DNA of 64,000 nucleotides from Phaeosaccion multiseriatum (Eukaryota > Ochrophyta, other classes), in the NCBI GenBank assembly GCA_965112735.1, contig OZ218950.1, positions 7,316,001 to 7,380,000 of the forward strand, in the 5' to 3' direction. The translations under genes and the position numbers were made by a program. The notes under the pieces were generated by a model. It did not search any database, had not been told where the DNA came from, and saw nothing but the letters and a program-made list of their open reading frames with translations. Positions 31,703 to 43,997 of the stretch are shown here, in pieces (the stretch's first letter is position 1; every line of letters starts with the position of its first letter).

Positions 31703-34700
31703 TCACGCGGCCCACACGGCGATGGCCCTCAGCGGGCGCCGCTCGTCTCGGCCGCCCCTCAGCCCCAGCGTCGAACGCGCGTGGTGCAGCAAACAAGCCC
31801 CCAGCCGCCCCTGCCCATATGCCTGCCCCTGCCCGTTTGACTGCACTACGCCCTCACCCTCTGGACCCCCCCCTCGCCCCTTGTGGCGCCCCCCCCCGGT
31901 GACCATGACGACTCGGAGTCCCCCCTCCCTCAGCGCCTCCTTCCTCTCCACCAAACACACGTGCCTCAGAGCGGCGATGGCCGTCCCCACCGAGAAGCCG
32001 CGTACGTCCATCACGTGCGCACCCTCGCCGCCACCGCTCCCTGCTCCCTCCGTATCACCACCCGCTGCATCATCCCCCCCTGCCGCTGCCCAGTGTTGGA
32101 AGAAGCCCTTCTCGAACCCCTCGCGGTACAGTGCGTCTGCGAACAAGACACGGGGGGAGCCCTTCCCCTCAGAGGCAGTCGGCTGCGAGGCACTCCCGTC
32201 AGAGGCACTCCCGTCAGAGGCACTTCGAGGAGCTTGAGCACCAACATGGTCGTCAGAATGGTCGCCGCCACCGCCCTTGACGACATCGCTGAGCAGCAGC
32301 GCTTCGACGGCGGCCTCCAGCACGCCCTTGCTCAGCACACCGAGCTGGCGCGCGTCCGACACCAGGCCCTCCACGTCTGACACCAGGTGCCGCTCCTCCT
32401 CCTCCTCCTCCTCCTCCCCGGCGGCGGCCGCCTGCCAGGCGCTTGCCGCCTCTCCGCAGGCATGGATCAGCGCCTCGTACGCGAGGGACGACCCACGCAA
32501 GCCCTTACCACGCATCTCCGCCAGCAGCTCGGCACCCTTGACGTGCTCCCCGGCCTTGACACAAGCAAGGACGGCGGTGTCGAGCACGTAGGGGCGGCCT
32601 TTGGGCATGCTGCGGAAGCAGGCAATGGCCCCGTCCGCGTCTTTGGCGTTTCCGTATGCTCGGATCACTTGATTGAACGTCACGGAGTTAGGCTCGAGCC
32701 CCCTCCCCTCCATCTCCTTCATGAGCTCCACGGCCGATACAGAATCTCCGACGGCAGCGAAGGCCCCAATGGCGGCGTTGTAGCACTGACGGTTGGGCAG
32801 GGGCGGCCGTGGTCCTGCAGAGTCCCCCTCTTGCTGCCCCTCCTCCATCCCCTCCATCCCCTCCATCATGCTGTTCAGCAGCTGGCGCGCCTTGCGTGGC
32901 TCCAGGGCCTTTGCACACGCATGAATGGCGGCCCCGTAGCACTTGACTGAGGGCCGCACTGGGGGATGACAGTCAATGGCCATGACCCGCAGCAGCTCCA
33001 ACGCCGTCTCGCTGTCCCCAACCTGCGAGCAGGCCGCAATGGCGCAGGCGAAGGTCTCCGAGTCGGGCTGGAGCGCCCCTCCCTGCTGCTGCATCTCCTG
33101 CAGCAGCTCTAGCGCCAGCCCCTTCTGACCCGCCTTGCCGCACACGCTCATGACGGATGTGTAGCACAACAGGTTGGGCTCCACCCCGTCCGAGCGCATG
33201 TCCTCCAGCAGCGACAGCGCCGTCTTGAAGTCGGGAGGCTGACCCCAACCCTGATCATCCAGACCATCCTGACCGTGAATCTTGTTCTCCCTCCCCACCT
33301 CACCGTCCAGCTGGACCCCCTGCAGCCTTTCAGATCCGCAGCACATAATGGCGAAGTTGTAGACCTGTGGCGAGGGGGCCATGCCCACCGAGCGCATCTC
33401 CTGCAGAAGGCTCAGCACCAGGCGCAGCTGCCCGCCCGCTGCGCACGCCTTGACTACCCCGGCGTAGACTGCCATCGTGGGCGTAGGCCCTCCCTCTGCC
33501 ACCCCTTGCTGCATGCTTGCCAGCAGCCCTAGCGCGGCTTGTGCTCGGCCTCGAGCGGCTTTCGCTTGGGCTTGGGCCCCTCTGTCATGTGCCGTGGGGC
33601 GGGGTGGGAGGGCTTCAGAGGACGCGTGTCTCGCGGCGCACGCTCGCACGGCCGCCGCAAAGCTCATCGCGTCGGGACGAGGATGACGGGACTTCTGCCC
33701 CTCCTCCCCCTGCTGTGCCTGCCACCGCCGCTGCATGTCGGACAGCAGCCACAGGGCCGTGCGGTGCTCCTGCCCGCCGGCACGAGCACACGCGCCGATG
33801 GCGGTGTTGTAGCTTATGGCATCGGGCTGGATCCCCTTGCTGCGCATCTCATCGAGCAGCTGGACGGCTCGCTGCGCCCCCCCTCTGCCGGAGCAGGCGC
33901 GTAGCTGGAGGTTATAGGAGTACGTCCTGGGGTACGACATGCTCTTCCTCGTGCGGTCAACGGCAGCAGCAGCAGCAGCAGCAGAAGGGGAGGGGGCGTG
34001 CACATCCGGCCAAGTCGCGCGTGCCCCGTGCTTGTTTTTGTTGAGCTTTCCCCACATGGGCCCCCGCAGCCCCAGCGCCTCTTCCACGGCTCTTGCTGCC
34101 TCCCCAGCCACCAAATCTTCTGCCGAACCCCCTCTCTGGGAGCCCGAACCCCCCCCCTGCTGCTTGCCCTGCCGCTGGGGCTTCTGACATGCTTGCAGCA
34201 CGGTTTCAGTCACCCCCGGCGGCGGCATCTGCCCCCTCCTTACGAGGTCTGCAAGCAGCTCCAGCGCCAGGTCGACGGCCCCGCTCCTGCTCGCCTCCGT
34301 GATGGTAAGTGCGCAAGTGTCCAGCTCCTGCAAGGAGGTAGAGCCGGCGCCGCTCCAGTCACAGTCACTCGAGCGCGCCTCGGCCAGAATGGCTCGCGCG
34401 CGGTGGAAGCGGCGCTTCTGGACGGCCTCGAGCAATGCGGCGCTGTACAGGGCCCCGTCCGGCTGCTGCAGGCCCTTGTCCTTCACCAGCTCCAACACCT
34501 TCAGTGGGGAGGCGGCTGCAGCAGGAGGGGCACCACCACCACCACCACCACCACCAGCAGCAGCAGCGGTGCTTTCTTCTCTGGTGGTGCCTGTGCTCCC
34601 ACTCATCCCCCTCCTGCTGCTGCTGCTGCCGTGCGCTTTGTGCCTCACGTGCCCATTGTAAGCACACGTAAAGGCGGACCACATGCTGCTCATGCTGCTG

Positions 34701-34882
34701 CTCGCACCGCCCCTTCTACTGGGAATGGCAGTGCTGCTAAACACCCGAACGGTGACTCGGCTCTTGCTGCTGCTACTGCTCCTCCTCCTCCTTCGCAGCA
34801 GGGGTCGAGAGCGGGAAGCTGCATGGCTCAGGCGCTGCACCGAAGCGGGCATTGGTTTGGCAATGACGCCCCTCCTAGGCAC
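31703..34882 (-). CDS. PPR-SMR protein, organelle RNA-binding
   Basis: One uninterrupted frame of 1,059 codons. Residues 1-55 are Arg/Ser-rich without acidic residues and contain RVFSSTA, so a mitochondrial or plastid presequence is likely. About twelve pentatricopeptide motifs run from about residue 320 to 810, for example SYNLQLRACSGRGG, YTSVMSVCGKAG, YNAAIGAFAAVGD and FNQVIRAYGNAK. Several are split by low-complexity insertions of 15-35 residues before helix B or the terminal loop. An acidic linker with a run of Glu follows. The C-terminus resembles an SMR domain: HVMDVRGFSVGTAIAALRHV (the 'lDlHGls..eA...l' helix-strand, about 957) and LRVVMVTGGGRHKG (the 'iItGrGkHs' loop, about 994), with Arg in place of the central His of LDLHG. 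Plant PPR-SMR proteins such as GUN1 and SVR7 act in plastid RNA metabolism and signalling. The start is divergent to AP-2 alpha. Confidence 0.85.
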   Translation of the reverse strand: MPRRGVIAKPMPASVQRLSHAASRSRPLLRRRRRSSSSSKSRVTVRVFSSTAIPSRRGGASSSMSSMWSAFTCAYNGHVRHKAHGSSSSRRGMSGSTGTTREESTAAAAGGGGGGGGAPPAAAASPLKVLELVKDKGLQQPDGALYSAALLEAVQKRRFHRARAILAEARSSDCDWSGAGSTSLQELDTCALTITEASRSGAVDLALELLADLVRRGQMPPPGVTETVLQACQKPQRQGKQQGGGSGSQRGGSAEDLVAGEAARAVEEALGLRGPMWGKLNKNKHGARATWPDVHAPSPSAAAAAAAVDRTRKSMSYPRTYSYNLQLRACSGRGGAQRAVQLLDEMRSKGIQPDAISYNTAIGACARAGGQEHRTALWLLSDMQRRWQAQQGEEGQKSRHPRPDAMSFAAAVRACAARHASSEALPPRPTAHDRGAQAQAKAARGRAQAALGLLASMQQGVAEGGPTPTMAVYAGVVKACAAGGQLRLVLSLLQEMRSVGMAPSPQVYNFAIMCCGSERLQGVQLDGEVGRENKIHGQDGLDDQGWGQPPDFKTALSLLEDMRSDGVEPNLLCYTSVMSVCGKAGQKGLALELLQEMQQQGGALQPDSETFACAIAACSQVGDSETALELLRVMAIDCHPPVRPSVKCYGAAIHACAKALEPRKARQLLNSMMEGMEGMEEGQQEGDSAGPRPPLPNRQCYNAAIGAFAAVGDSVSAVELMKEMEGRGLEPNSVTFNQVIRAYGNAKDADGAIACFRSMPKGRPYVLDTAVLACVKAGEHVKGAELLAEMRGKGLRGSSLAYEALIHACGEAASAWQAAAAGEEEEEEEERHLVSDVEGLVSDARQLGVLSKGVLEAAVEALLLSDVVKGGGGDHSDDHVGAQAPRSASDGSASDGSASQPTASEGKGSPRVLFADALYREGFEKGFFQHWAAAGGDDAAGGDTEGAGSGGGEGAHVMDVRGFSVGTAIAALRHVCLVERKEALREGGLRVVMVTGGGRHKGRGGGPEGEGVVQSNGQGQAYGQGRLGACLLHHARSTLGLRGGRDERRPLRAIAVWAA

Positions 34883-35564
<682 letters not shown>

Positions 35565-38500
35565 ATGTCGTCCGCGGTGTCTCGCGTGACCAATGCCACC
35601 AAGTCGGCGCTCAACTGGGTGCAGGACATCGAGCAATCCGAGATGCGGGGCCTGCACAACTTCATCCTCGACATTCGGAACTGCAATAATAGGTCTGTGA
35701 CAACAAGGGGTTTTCTCCCGGGCTCCCGGTGGGAGGGGGGGCGAATCATCTACCGCAGGCACACGATTATAACTGTCTGCTGAACATCGCCCTTCGCTTC
35801 AGTTCTCATCTCCTTCTCGGCGTCCCTCTCCTCCCTCTCTCTCTCTCTCTCTCCCTCTCCCCCTCTCTCTCGCTCCTCTCTTCGCTCTCTGTCCATCTCC
35901 CTCTGTGTGTGTGTCCCTCTCTCTCTGTCTGTATCCCTTTCTCTGTCTCTCTCTATCTCCTCGCGTCGTAGGGAGCAAGAACAGGCTCGAGTGGATAAGG
36001 AGATGGCCAACATCCGAGCCAAGTTCACCAACACCCCCTCCCTCAACAGCTACAGCAAGAAGAAGTAAGTGAGCCTACACGTCCATTCCCTCCACAGCTG
36101 CGCTGCAAAGAAGAAGGAGAACTGTGGCCCATTGGGCCATTGCTTCAGGCGTGTCATCAGGCAGAGGGAGTGCGGCATCGTGGAATGGAATGTGGCACCT
36201 TGGAATGTGGCGGCACCCTTTAGTGGCTGAGGTCACCGCTTCAGAATATGTTCGTTGGGCTGTACCGGAAGGCAAACATGCTGGCGACAGACGGAGGGGC
36301 GAGGGGACATGCGCACGGTCTTCCACTCCTCCACCCCACTCCGTTCCGCCTCCACCAGCAGTGGGCGGGAGAGAGAGAGGGAGAGAGAGAGAGAGAGGGA
36401 GCGAGCGAGCGAGCGAGAGAGAGAGAGAGAGAGAGCTAGAGCGAGAGAGAGAGAGCCAGAGCGAGAGAGAGAGAGAGAGAGAGAGAGCTAGAGAGAGCGA
36501 AAGAGAGAGAGCGCCATGGAGGCATATGGGCAGAGGGGTAGCGTTGGCCGAAGCGAAGCGCTGTGTACCTTTGTCGCTGCTCCCCTTATGGGGCCCTTCT
36601 GGGGGGGTACTCAACTATTGACACCTCACACCTCACACCCACGCCGACATCGTGCCGTTCCTCGGTGTGACGCTTCTTCTCCCATGGCTCTTCTCCACCC
36701 CCTCAGGTACGTGTGGAAGCTTATCTACATGTTCATGCTCGGCTACGAAGTCGACTTCGGCCACATGGTGATGATCTCCCTCATCTCCAGCGCCAAGTTC
36801 AGCGAGAAGAACGTGGGCTACACAGCGGTGTCCTTGCTCGTGCGGCCTGGCGACGAAATGATGACGTTGGTCATCAACACCATGCGCAACGACCTCACCA
36901 GCCACAGGTAGGGTATAGGGTATAGAGTACGGGAATGGGAATGGGGCATGGGGTATGGGGTGTGGGATAGAGCTGCCAAAGGCGAAGGAAGCGCTTGTCA
37001 ACGGCCCCCTCCTCATGTCCATGGACTGCCTTCTCCCTCCCCCTCCCAGCAACCCCTCTCAGACGCTCGCTCTGTCCTCCATGGCCAATCTTGGGGGGGT
37101 GGACCTCGCCACCGCGCTCATGCCAGGTAAGGGTAAGGGCGGGAGTGGGTGTATGGGTGCGTGTGTGGGTGGGCCGGAGCGTCTGACGCAGAGAGACTCT
37201 GAAGAGCGGCTCTGTTGAAGAGAGCCCTGATCTGATCTGAAACGCTTTTGCCCCCCCGTGTCACGCTCTCTTCCTTGACGCAACAGACGTGCAGCGGCTT
37301 CTCTTCTCCTCCACCACGGACCCCTACGTGCGCAAGAAGGCGGCGCTGTGCGTGCTACGCTTCTTCAGGGACGCACCCGACCTCATCGACCACAACGAGT
37401 GGAGCGACAGAATGGCCTCGCTGCTCGAGGACAAGGTAAGGTATATGGGGGGTGTATGGGAGGTGTATGGGCAGGTATATGGGAGGTGTATGGGCAGGTA
37501 TATGGGAGGTGTATGGGCAGGTATATGGGAGGTGTATGGGCAGGTATATGGGAGGTGTATGGGCAGGTATATGGGAGGTGTATGGGCAGGTATATGGGGG
37601 GTGTATGGGCAGGTATATGGGAGGAGTATGGGCAGGTATATGGGAGGTGTATGGGCAGGTATATGGGAGGTGTATGGGCAGGTATATGGGGGGTGTATGG
37701 GCAGGGCCGGCGGCAGGGGGCGCGGAGGAGGGGAGAGAGGGAGGGAAGGAGGGAGAGAGAGGGGGAGAGGGGCGAATGGAGCTGTGGGCTGCAGGGGGGG
37801 GGGGGGGCGGCAAAGACAGAGGCTCCCAACGCCCCCACCGCCCCCCTTCCCTCCTTCCCTCCTTCCCTCCTTGGCTCTTTTATTGACTGTCCTCCCCCTC
37901 ATGTGCGTCTATTCCATCTATTCGGTGTCTCACTTTCACCCCCCCATCCACTGCCACCACCCCCCCGCAGCACCTCGGCGTGGTGACGTCAGTGATGGCG
38001 CTGCTGCTCTCAGTGGCTGGCAGGGAGTCCCCCCCCTACCTGCTGCTCGTGCCCTATGTGATCCACCTCCTCACGCGCCTCGTTGTGCACCGCACCACCC
38101 CGGCCTCTTACAAGTACTACGGCACAGCAAGCCCCTGGCTGCAGGTAAGTCAACAAAGGGAGGGTGGTGGAGGGGCAGTCAGTCAGGGCACTTGCAGAGG
38201 AGGGCTGAGGGGGTAAGCATGCTCTCCATGGGGGGGTCTCCAGGGGGGGTCTCCAGGGGGGGGTCTCCAGGGGGGCTCTCCAGGGGGCTCTCCAGGGCTG
38301 AAGCAGAGAGACCGCACAGCCTCTCATGTGCGTCGCCACTCTCTTTCTCTCTTTCTCTCTTTCTCTCTTCTCTCTCTTCTCTCTCTCCCCTCTCCCTCGT
38401 CGCCGCTCTCTTCTCTCTCTCCTCTCTCTCCTCTCTCTGTCCCTCTTCCTCCCCCCCCTCTCTCTGTATGACCAACAGGTGAAGCTGCTGTCCTTCTTGC

Positions 38501-38739
38501 AGCTGTACCCGTGCCCTCCCGACGCCACGCAGCAGGAGAACCTCAACAAGGTCAGGAGGGAGGGTAGGGGGGGGCTCACGCATACATGCGCGCAAATACA
38601 CACATACACACACAGAGAGACGCACACGCAGAGAGAGATGTTGAGCAGAGTTCCCCACCGACCGATGGAGCGCAGCGCAATAGAGAAGAGGTCAGGTCAG
38701 TCAGTCAGTCAGGCTGTTCGAGTCTCATGTCATGCGGTT

Positions 38740-38775
<36 letters not shown>

Positions 38776-41689
38776 CGTGCGTGTCCCCCGCTCCTCTCAG
38801 GCGCTGGACACTATCCTGGACCGCACTGAGATGAGCTCAGTAGTGAGCAAGCTTCACGCCGACCACTCCATCCTCTTCGAAGCCATCAATCTCATCGTGC
38901 ATTACGGGCAGGGGGGAGGACAGAATGGACAGGATGGCAGCCTAGGGCAGGGCCTGCGTGCCAAGGCCTTTGAGAAGCTCGGCACGTTCATAGGGGCTGA
39001 CGAGGGGGCAGCCGTTAAGGTAGGTGGAGGCATATGGGGGGGGGGGATGAGTGCGTGTGTGTGCTTGTATGCATGTGTGTGAGTGTGTGAGTGTGTGTAT
39101 ATACGCACTTATGTAAGCATGTGTGCGTCCCCTTGGTGCGTGCCCTTGGGTTGTCTCCTCCCTGCAAAGTGTCGAAAGAGCAAAGCAAACGAGTGCTCCT
39201 CTGAAACTGACTGACCACTGCATACCCTCTCAGGAGCCCAACATCAGATACCTGGGGCTGGAGACCATGTCCCGCCTGGCCCGGCTTGAGGGCGGACACA
39301 CCATCAAACAGCACCAGGCCACTGTGACCAAGAGCCTCCGAGACGCCGATGTGAGCGTGTGCAGAAGGGCGTTGGATGTCCTCTTCGTCATGTGTGACGG
39401 AGAGAATGCAGTAGGTGAGTGAGTGAGTGAGTGAGTGAGTGAGTGAGTGAGTGGGTTGAGGGAGGCAGTGAGTGAGTGAGTGAATGAGTGCGTGAGGAGA
39501 AGAGGGAGTGAGTAAGTGAGTGAATGGGTGAATCCGGCAGGATCTCTGTCTATCTATCTATCTATCTATCTATCAATCTATCTATCTATCCATCTATCAA
39601 TCTATCTATCAATCTATCTATCCATCCATCTATCCATCCATCTATCTTCTTTATATATATCTTATCTATCAGTCTATCTGTCGGTCTGTCTGTCCACGGG
39701 CGTAGGCCAAAGGGGGCACAGCGGTGGGGCGAGTTCCTACCCATCTCAAAGGGAAATGACTCTGACTCGCTTCTCATGGTGTGCATCCATCTATCCATCC
39801 ATCCAACTGTGAGTCAGGCATCGTGGAGAACCTCTTGGAGCACTTGGTGGTGTGCGACGAGAGCGTCAGGGAAGAGATGGTGCAGAAGATTGCCATCCTC
39901 GCAGAGAGGTACCAGGGGCAGGGGGAGCAGGGGGAGCAGGGGGGCGGGGGGGACTTGCGCTGGTACGTGGACAAGATGTTGAATATGATCTCCATCGCAG
40001 GGAGCGATGTGTCGCACGACGTGTGGCATCGCATCATTCAAATCGTCACCAACCACAAGGAGCTGCAGGCATACGCCGCAGAGGTGCGTGGGGGGCATGG
40101 AAGGGCATGGGAGAGCATGGAAGGGCATGGAAGGGCATGGAAGGGGTCGTGCTTGGGACTGACTCTTTTCTCTCTCGCTCCTCTCGCTCCCGCCCTCTCT
40201 ATATATCCCTCTCTCTCTCTCCCGCCCTCTCTATATATCCCTCTCTCGCTCCCGCCCTCTCTATATATCCCTCTCTCTCGCTCGCTCGTCTCTCTGCCGG
40301 CGCCCCCCTGCTTGCTCCATGTGTGTGCGTGTGTGCAACAAACAGCGCCTGTACACCGCTCTGCAGGGGGCAGGAGTGCACGAGACCGCCGTTTCCGTCG
40401 GCGGTGAGTCCTTTGAGTCCTTGTCAATCATGGACGCGTTGATGCAGTCGAGCCGTTCGTCAGCCCTGTGAAGGAGCGAAACTCAGGCTCTGCTTGTGCT
40501 AAGGTGTCGTGTTTCCGCTCCCTCGTGCCTCTGTCCTCGGCCATCCATCCCCTGCCACCCCCGCTCAGGGTACATCCTGGGTGAGTTCGGCTACACCATT
40601 GCAGAGCAAATCAGCGGCCAGCAACAGTTCGACGTTCTGCACTCGCACTTCTACTCGGTGAGTGGCCTTATCTTGCCAAGGTGCACATGTTGCACAAACA
40701 TGGAGATGTAGAGCGTCGCCCTGAGTGAGTCCAGCACCGCTCGTGGCTGACTCCTCGTCTACTCCTCTCCTCTCCTCTGCTCCTCTCCTCCCGCCACCCT
40801 CCTGCAGGTCTCAAATGCGACGAAGGCGCTGCTGCTGTCCACGTACATTAAGCTCTCCAACTTCTATCCCGAGGTGAGGGCACATCGAAAAGAAAGTCCG
40901 ACTGGAGAAGCCTACTGTGCTATGCTGTATGCCCAACTGCTGTACCTCTTCCTCTTGCTGTATGCCCAACTGCTGTACCTCTTCCTCTTGTTCTATGCCC
41001 AACTGCTGTACCTCTTCCTCTTGCTGTATGCCCAACTGCTGTACCTCTTCCTCTTGCTGTATGCCCAACTGCTGTACCTCTTCCTCTTGCTGTATGTCCA
41101 ACTGCTGTACCTCTGCCTCTCTCTCAGTGCGTCAGCGCGGCCCTGTCTGTGTTCTCGAAGTTCTCCACTGACCACGACTTGGAGCTGCAGCAGAGGGCGT
41201 GCGAGTACATGCAGGTTGGTTAGCAAAGCATGCCGAACCCGCACATCACCATACATCGCTCAGCACCAAGTCGGATATCCGGACCGGCCGACCCCCCCTC
41301 TCAGACGGCTGGAGTCTTTTGAGTCGATGTCATCTGTAGTACGCCTCTAACATGCCCCTCTCTCCTCAGCTCCTCAGCTGCCTTTCCTGGCCTCTCACCT
41401 GCCCCCCATATGCCTCTAACATGCCCCTTTCTTCTCAGCTACCCCTGCTGGATTCTAATGTGCTTCTAACATGCCCCTCACATGCCTCTAACATGCCCCT
41501 CTATCCTCAGCTGCCCCAGCTGGACTCTGGCGAGCTCATGGAGGAGGTGCTGAAGGAGATGCCCAAGTTCAACGAAGACAGAGAGTCCGGTGAGTCATCA
41601 CAGTACCGTTCAGTACCGTTCAGCACCGTACAGCACAGTCCAAACCTCAGCGCGCTCTCTCTCTCTGCCTCTCTCTGCCTGTCTCTCTC

Positions 41690-41742
<53 letters not shown>

Positions 41743-43997
41743 GTCTCGCTCTGTCTCTCTCTGTCCTCTTTGTCTCTGTCTCTGTCCTCTCTGTCTCTCT
41801 TTTCTCTCTCTGTCCCTCTCTCTCGGTCCCTCTCTCTCGGTCTCTCTCTCGGTCTCTCTCTCGGTCTCTCTCTCTACCTCTTTCCTCCCTCCCTCTGCCC
41901 TCTCTGCCTCTCTCTCTCTCTTCATGGGGATCTCACACCATCTCTCTTTCCTTGCCCCTGCTCTGCTCTGGTCTATGCTATGCTGTGCCCATACGCCTCT
42001 GCTGCATCACCAACTGCTGCATCACCAACCTGTGATGACAGGCCCCGAGGCGGCTCTGAGGCGCAAATTGGAAGAGGCCGAGAAGGGGGCAGGGGCGGTG
42101 GCGGAGGGGGACAACAGAGGGGGAGAGCAGGGGGGGGGCGATGCGGGCAGCGACACAAGTGAGAGTGATGGCTCCGATGAAGGAGACGGGGAGAGGGGCA
42201 GCGGCAGCGGCCAGTACAGCAACGGACAGCAGGTGCGTACATACGTGCGTACATACGTTTGTTACGTAAGCTTAGTGCTGGGGAGCGGCCCTGCTGCCCC
42301 CCCCCCCAAGGGCCGAGGGAAGGCCAAGTGCCAAGCTTTGAGTGCTTACCCCCCTCCCCTTTGAGCGCTTGCCTCCCGCCAACCCGTTTGTTCATGTGAT
42401 TGTTTCTCGTCCTCCCTGCGCAGCTCACGAGCAACGACTTGCTCGGTGTGGAGGACGACTACAGCAGCAGTCATATGGGCAGCAGTCATATGGGCGAGCC
42501 CTTGCCCCCCACTCCGCCTCAACCACAGACGGGCAGCTACTTGGGGGGGGGGTTACCCAACATGGGGGCCATGGCGTCAGTGTCGGGCTATAGCAATGGC
42601 AACGGGGGAGCGCTGCTGGACCAAGGCAATGAGGGGGGAGGGGGGGGCGGAGAGGGCGAAACCGTCGGTGAGTCATCAGAGGAGAGAAAAGAGTGTGCAG
42701 GCTGCCACCATCCACTGCCATCCACTGCGATCCGCTGCCATCCACTAACTGTGCGCGCCCCATCCGTCGGTGTGTGTGTGTGTCCATCCGCTGCCATCCA
42801 TCCTCCTTGTCCAACGAACAGGTGTGCCCGTGAGCATGGTGCCTCAGCTGAAGCGCTGGTTCAACACAGCGAGTGTGAGCGGCAAGGGGCTGCTGTTCGA
42901 GGACGCCTCCTACCGCCTCGGCGTGGTGCACGACTTCATCGGCTCGCAGGGGAGAATCATGCTGTACCACTTGAACAAGACCGACAAGCCGCTAGACGCT
43001 CTCAAGGTGGGGAGGGGGTAGCCTGAAGCTTGCCCCCACAGCTCAGCTCCACCCGCTCACATACTTTTATCCTTTCGTGGACTCCTTTCCCCTCCCCTCC
43101 CCTCCCCCCCTCAGGTGGCCATGCCCCCTGTCGAGTACCTCCGCAGCCAATTCAAGGAGCCGCAGCCCTCCTCCGTCCCCGCCGGGGGCCAAGCGGTGCA
43201 GGAGCTGCGTGTGGAATGCCTCAAGCCCTTCAAGGGTGCCCCGGAGCTTACGGTGTCCTTCGAGTCAGGACAGAGCCACGCATACAACCTCCGCCTCCCC
43301 ATCGTTGCCTCCTCCTTCATGCAGGTGCGTGTGTGTGCATGCGTGTGCATGCGTGTGTGCGTGTGTGTGTGTGCGTGCGTATGCATGCGTGTGTGCGTGC
43401 GTGTGTGTGCGTGCTGTGCGTGCGTGTGCGTGCGTATGTGCGTGCATGTGTGCGTGCGTGTGTTAGTGTGTAGGACCTGACACCTGGTCCCGACCCGCCA
43501 TCCACTGCCATTCCCCAGGCGATGCCTCTCTCCTCTGCGGACTTCTTCTCCCGCTGGGATGGGCTGCAGCACACAGAGCAGCAGGACGCGCTGAGCACGG
43601 AGGGGATGGCAGCGGATGGGGACCTCTCCCTCCTGACTCAGCGCGTGGGCTCCCTGCTGGGGTCGGGTATGCACATGGGCCTGGTGGAGACATCCCCCTC
43701 TGACGGGTCTGACAACACGGCAAGGGCCACGGCCTCCTTCTGCACAGGGTCGGTGAGTGGCCATGACAATTCTCTGTCCTTTATCCTCTGCCCTGTCTGA
43801 CTGTCGCATTTCCCCCCCCCCTGCCCCTCTGACTGCAGGTGGGCCCCTCGGGTCAGAAGATCAGCGTGGGCACCATGGTGTGTGTGTGGGTGGAGGCGCA
43901 GCAGCTGCGCGTGTGTGTGCGCGCCACTCACCCCCAAGTGTCAGAGGCGCTGCTCATGATTCTGAGGGTGCAGCTCAGAGCACTGCTCGACGGCTGA
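35565..43997 (+). CDS. AP-2 adaptor complex subunit alpha
   Basis: Twenty-one exons, 1,053 aa: 35565-35692, 35972-36064, 36707-36907, 37050-37126, 37287-37435, 37971-38144, 38479-38550, 38801-39019, 39234-39414, 39818-40083, 40346-40403, 40569-40657, 40808-40873, 41128-41214, 41511-41589, 42042-42232, 42424-42667, 42822-43006, 43115-43324, 43519-43752, 43839-43997. The N-terminal trunk matches adaptins: MRGLHNFILDIRNC, EMANIRAKF, YSKKKYVWKL, VTNHKELQAYAA, GYILGEFGY, LLLSTYIKLSNFYPE. An acidic and Gly-rich hinge (about 647-791) contains NDLLGVEDDY. The appendage (about 792-1053) ends with FFSRWDGLQ and QLRVCVRATHPQVSEALL, the usual alpha-ear C-terminus. AP-2 alpha links clathrin, PIP2 and cargo at the plasma membrane during endocytosis. 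All splice phases agree. Intron 5 and intron 13 hold minisatellites, intron 9 opens with (GTGA)n, and the stop codon lies at the edge of a 14-bp repeat. Confidence 0.95.
36365..36512. repeat. (GA)n low-complexity tract
   Basis: GAGA/GCGA tract in the AP-2 alpha intron between exons 2 and 3. Confidence 0.85.
37440..37705 (+). repeat. 24-bp minisatellite in AP-2 alpha intron 5
   Basis: About eleven copies of a 24-bp unit GGTATATGGGAGGTGTATGG plus GCA(G), beginning a few bases after the exon 5 donor GTAAGGTATATGGG. Because 24 is a multiple of 3, every frame reads a regular peptide repeat on both strands. Confidence 0.92.
39415..39530 (+). repeat. (GTGA)n array starting at the exon 9 donor
   Basis: The donor GTGAGT of AP-2 alpha intron 9 runs directly into GAGTGAGTGAGT repeats. 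The same intron then has a (TATC)n array at about 39547-39690. Confidence 0.92.
39547..39690 (+). repeat. (TATC)n tetranucleotide array
   Basis: TATC/CATC repeats in AP-2 alpha intron 9, with imperfect continuation near 39784-39805 just before the exon 10 acceptor. Confidence 0.92.
40915..41118 (+). repeat. 33-bp minisatellite in AP-2 alpha intron 13
   Basis: About six copies of a 33-bp unit TGCTGTATGCCCAACTGCTG followed by TACCTCTTCCTCT. The period is a multiple of 3 and has no stop in two frames. It leads directly into the pyrimidine tract and acceptor of exon 14 (41127). Confidence 0.92.
41640..41925 (+). repeat. (TCTG)n and (TCTC)n pyrimidine tract
   Basis: Pyrimidine-rich microsatellite in AP-2 alpha intron 15. 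The core (TCTG) block lies at about 41690-41740. Confidence 0.9.

Noticed and set aside
37324-37902. Minus-strand ORFs reading Tyr-Thr-Cys-Pro-Tyr-Thr-Ser-His-Ile-Pro repeats
   Set aside because: They are the 24-bp intronic minisatellite of AP-2 alpha read antisense; 24 is a multiple of 3, so no stops occur.
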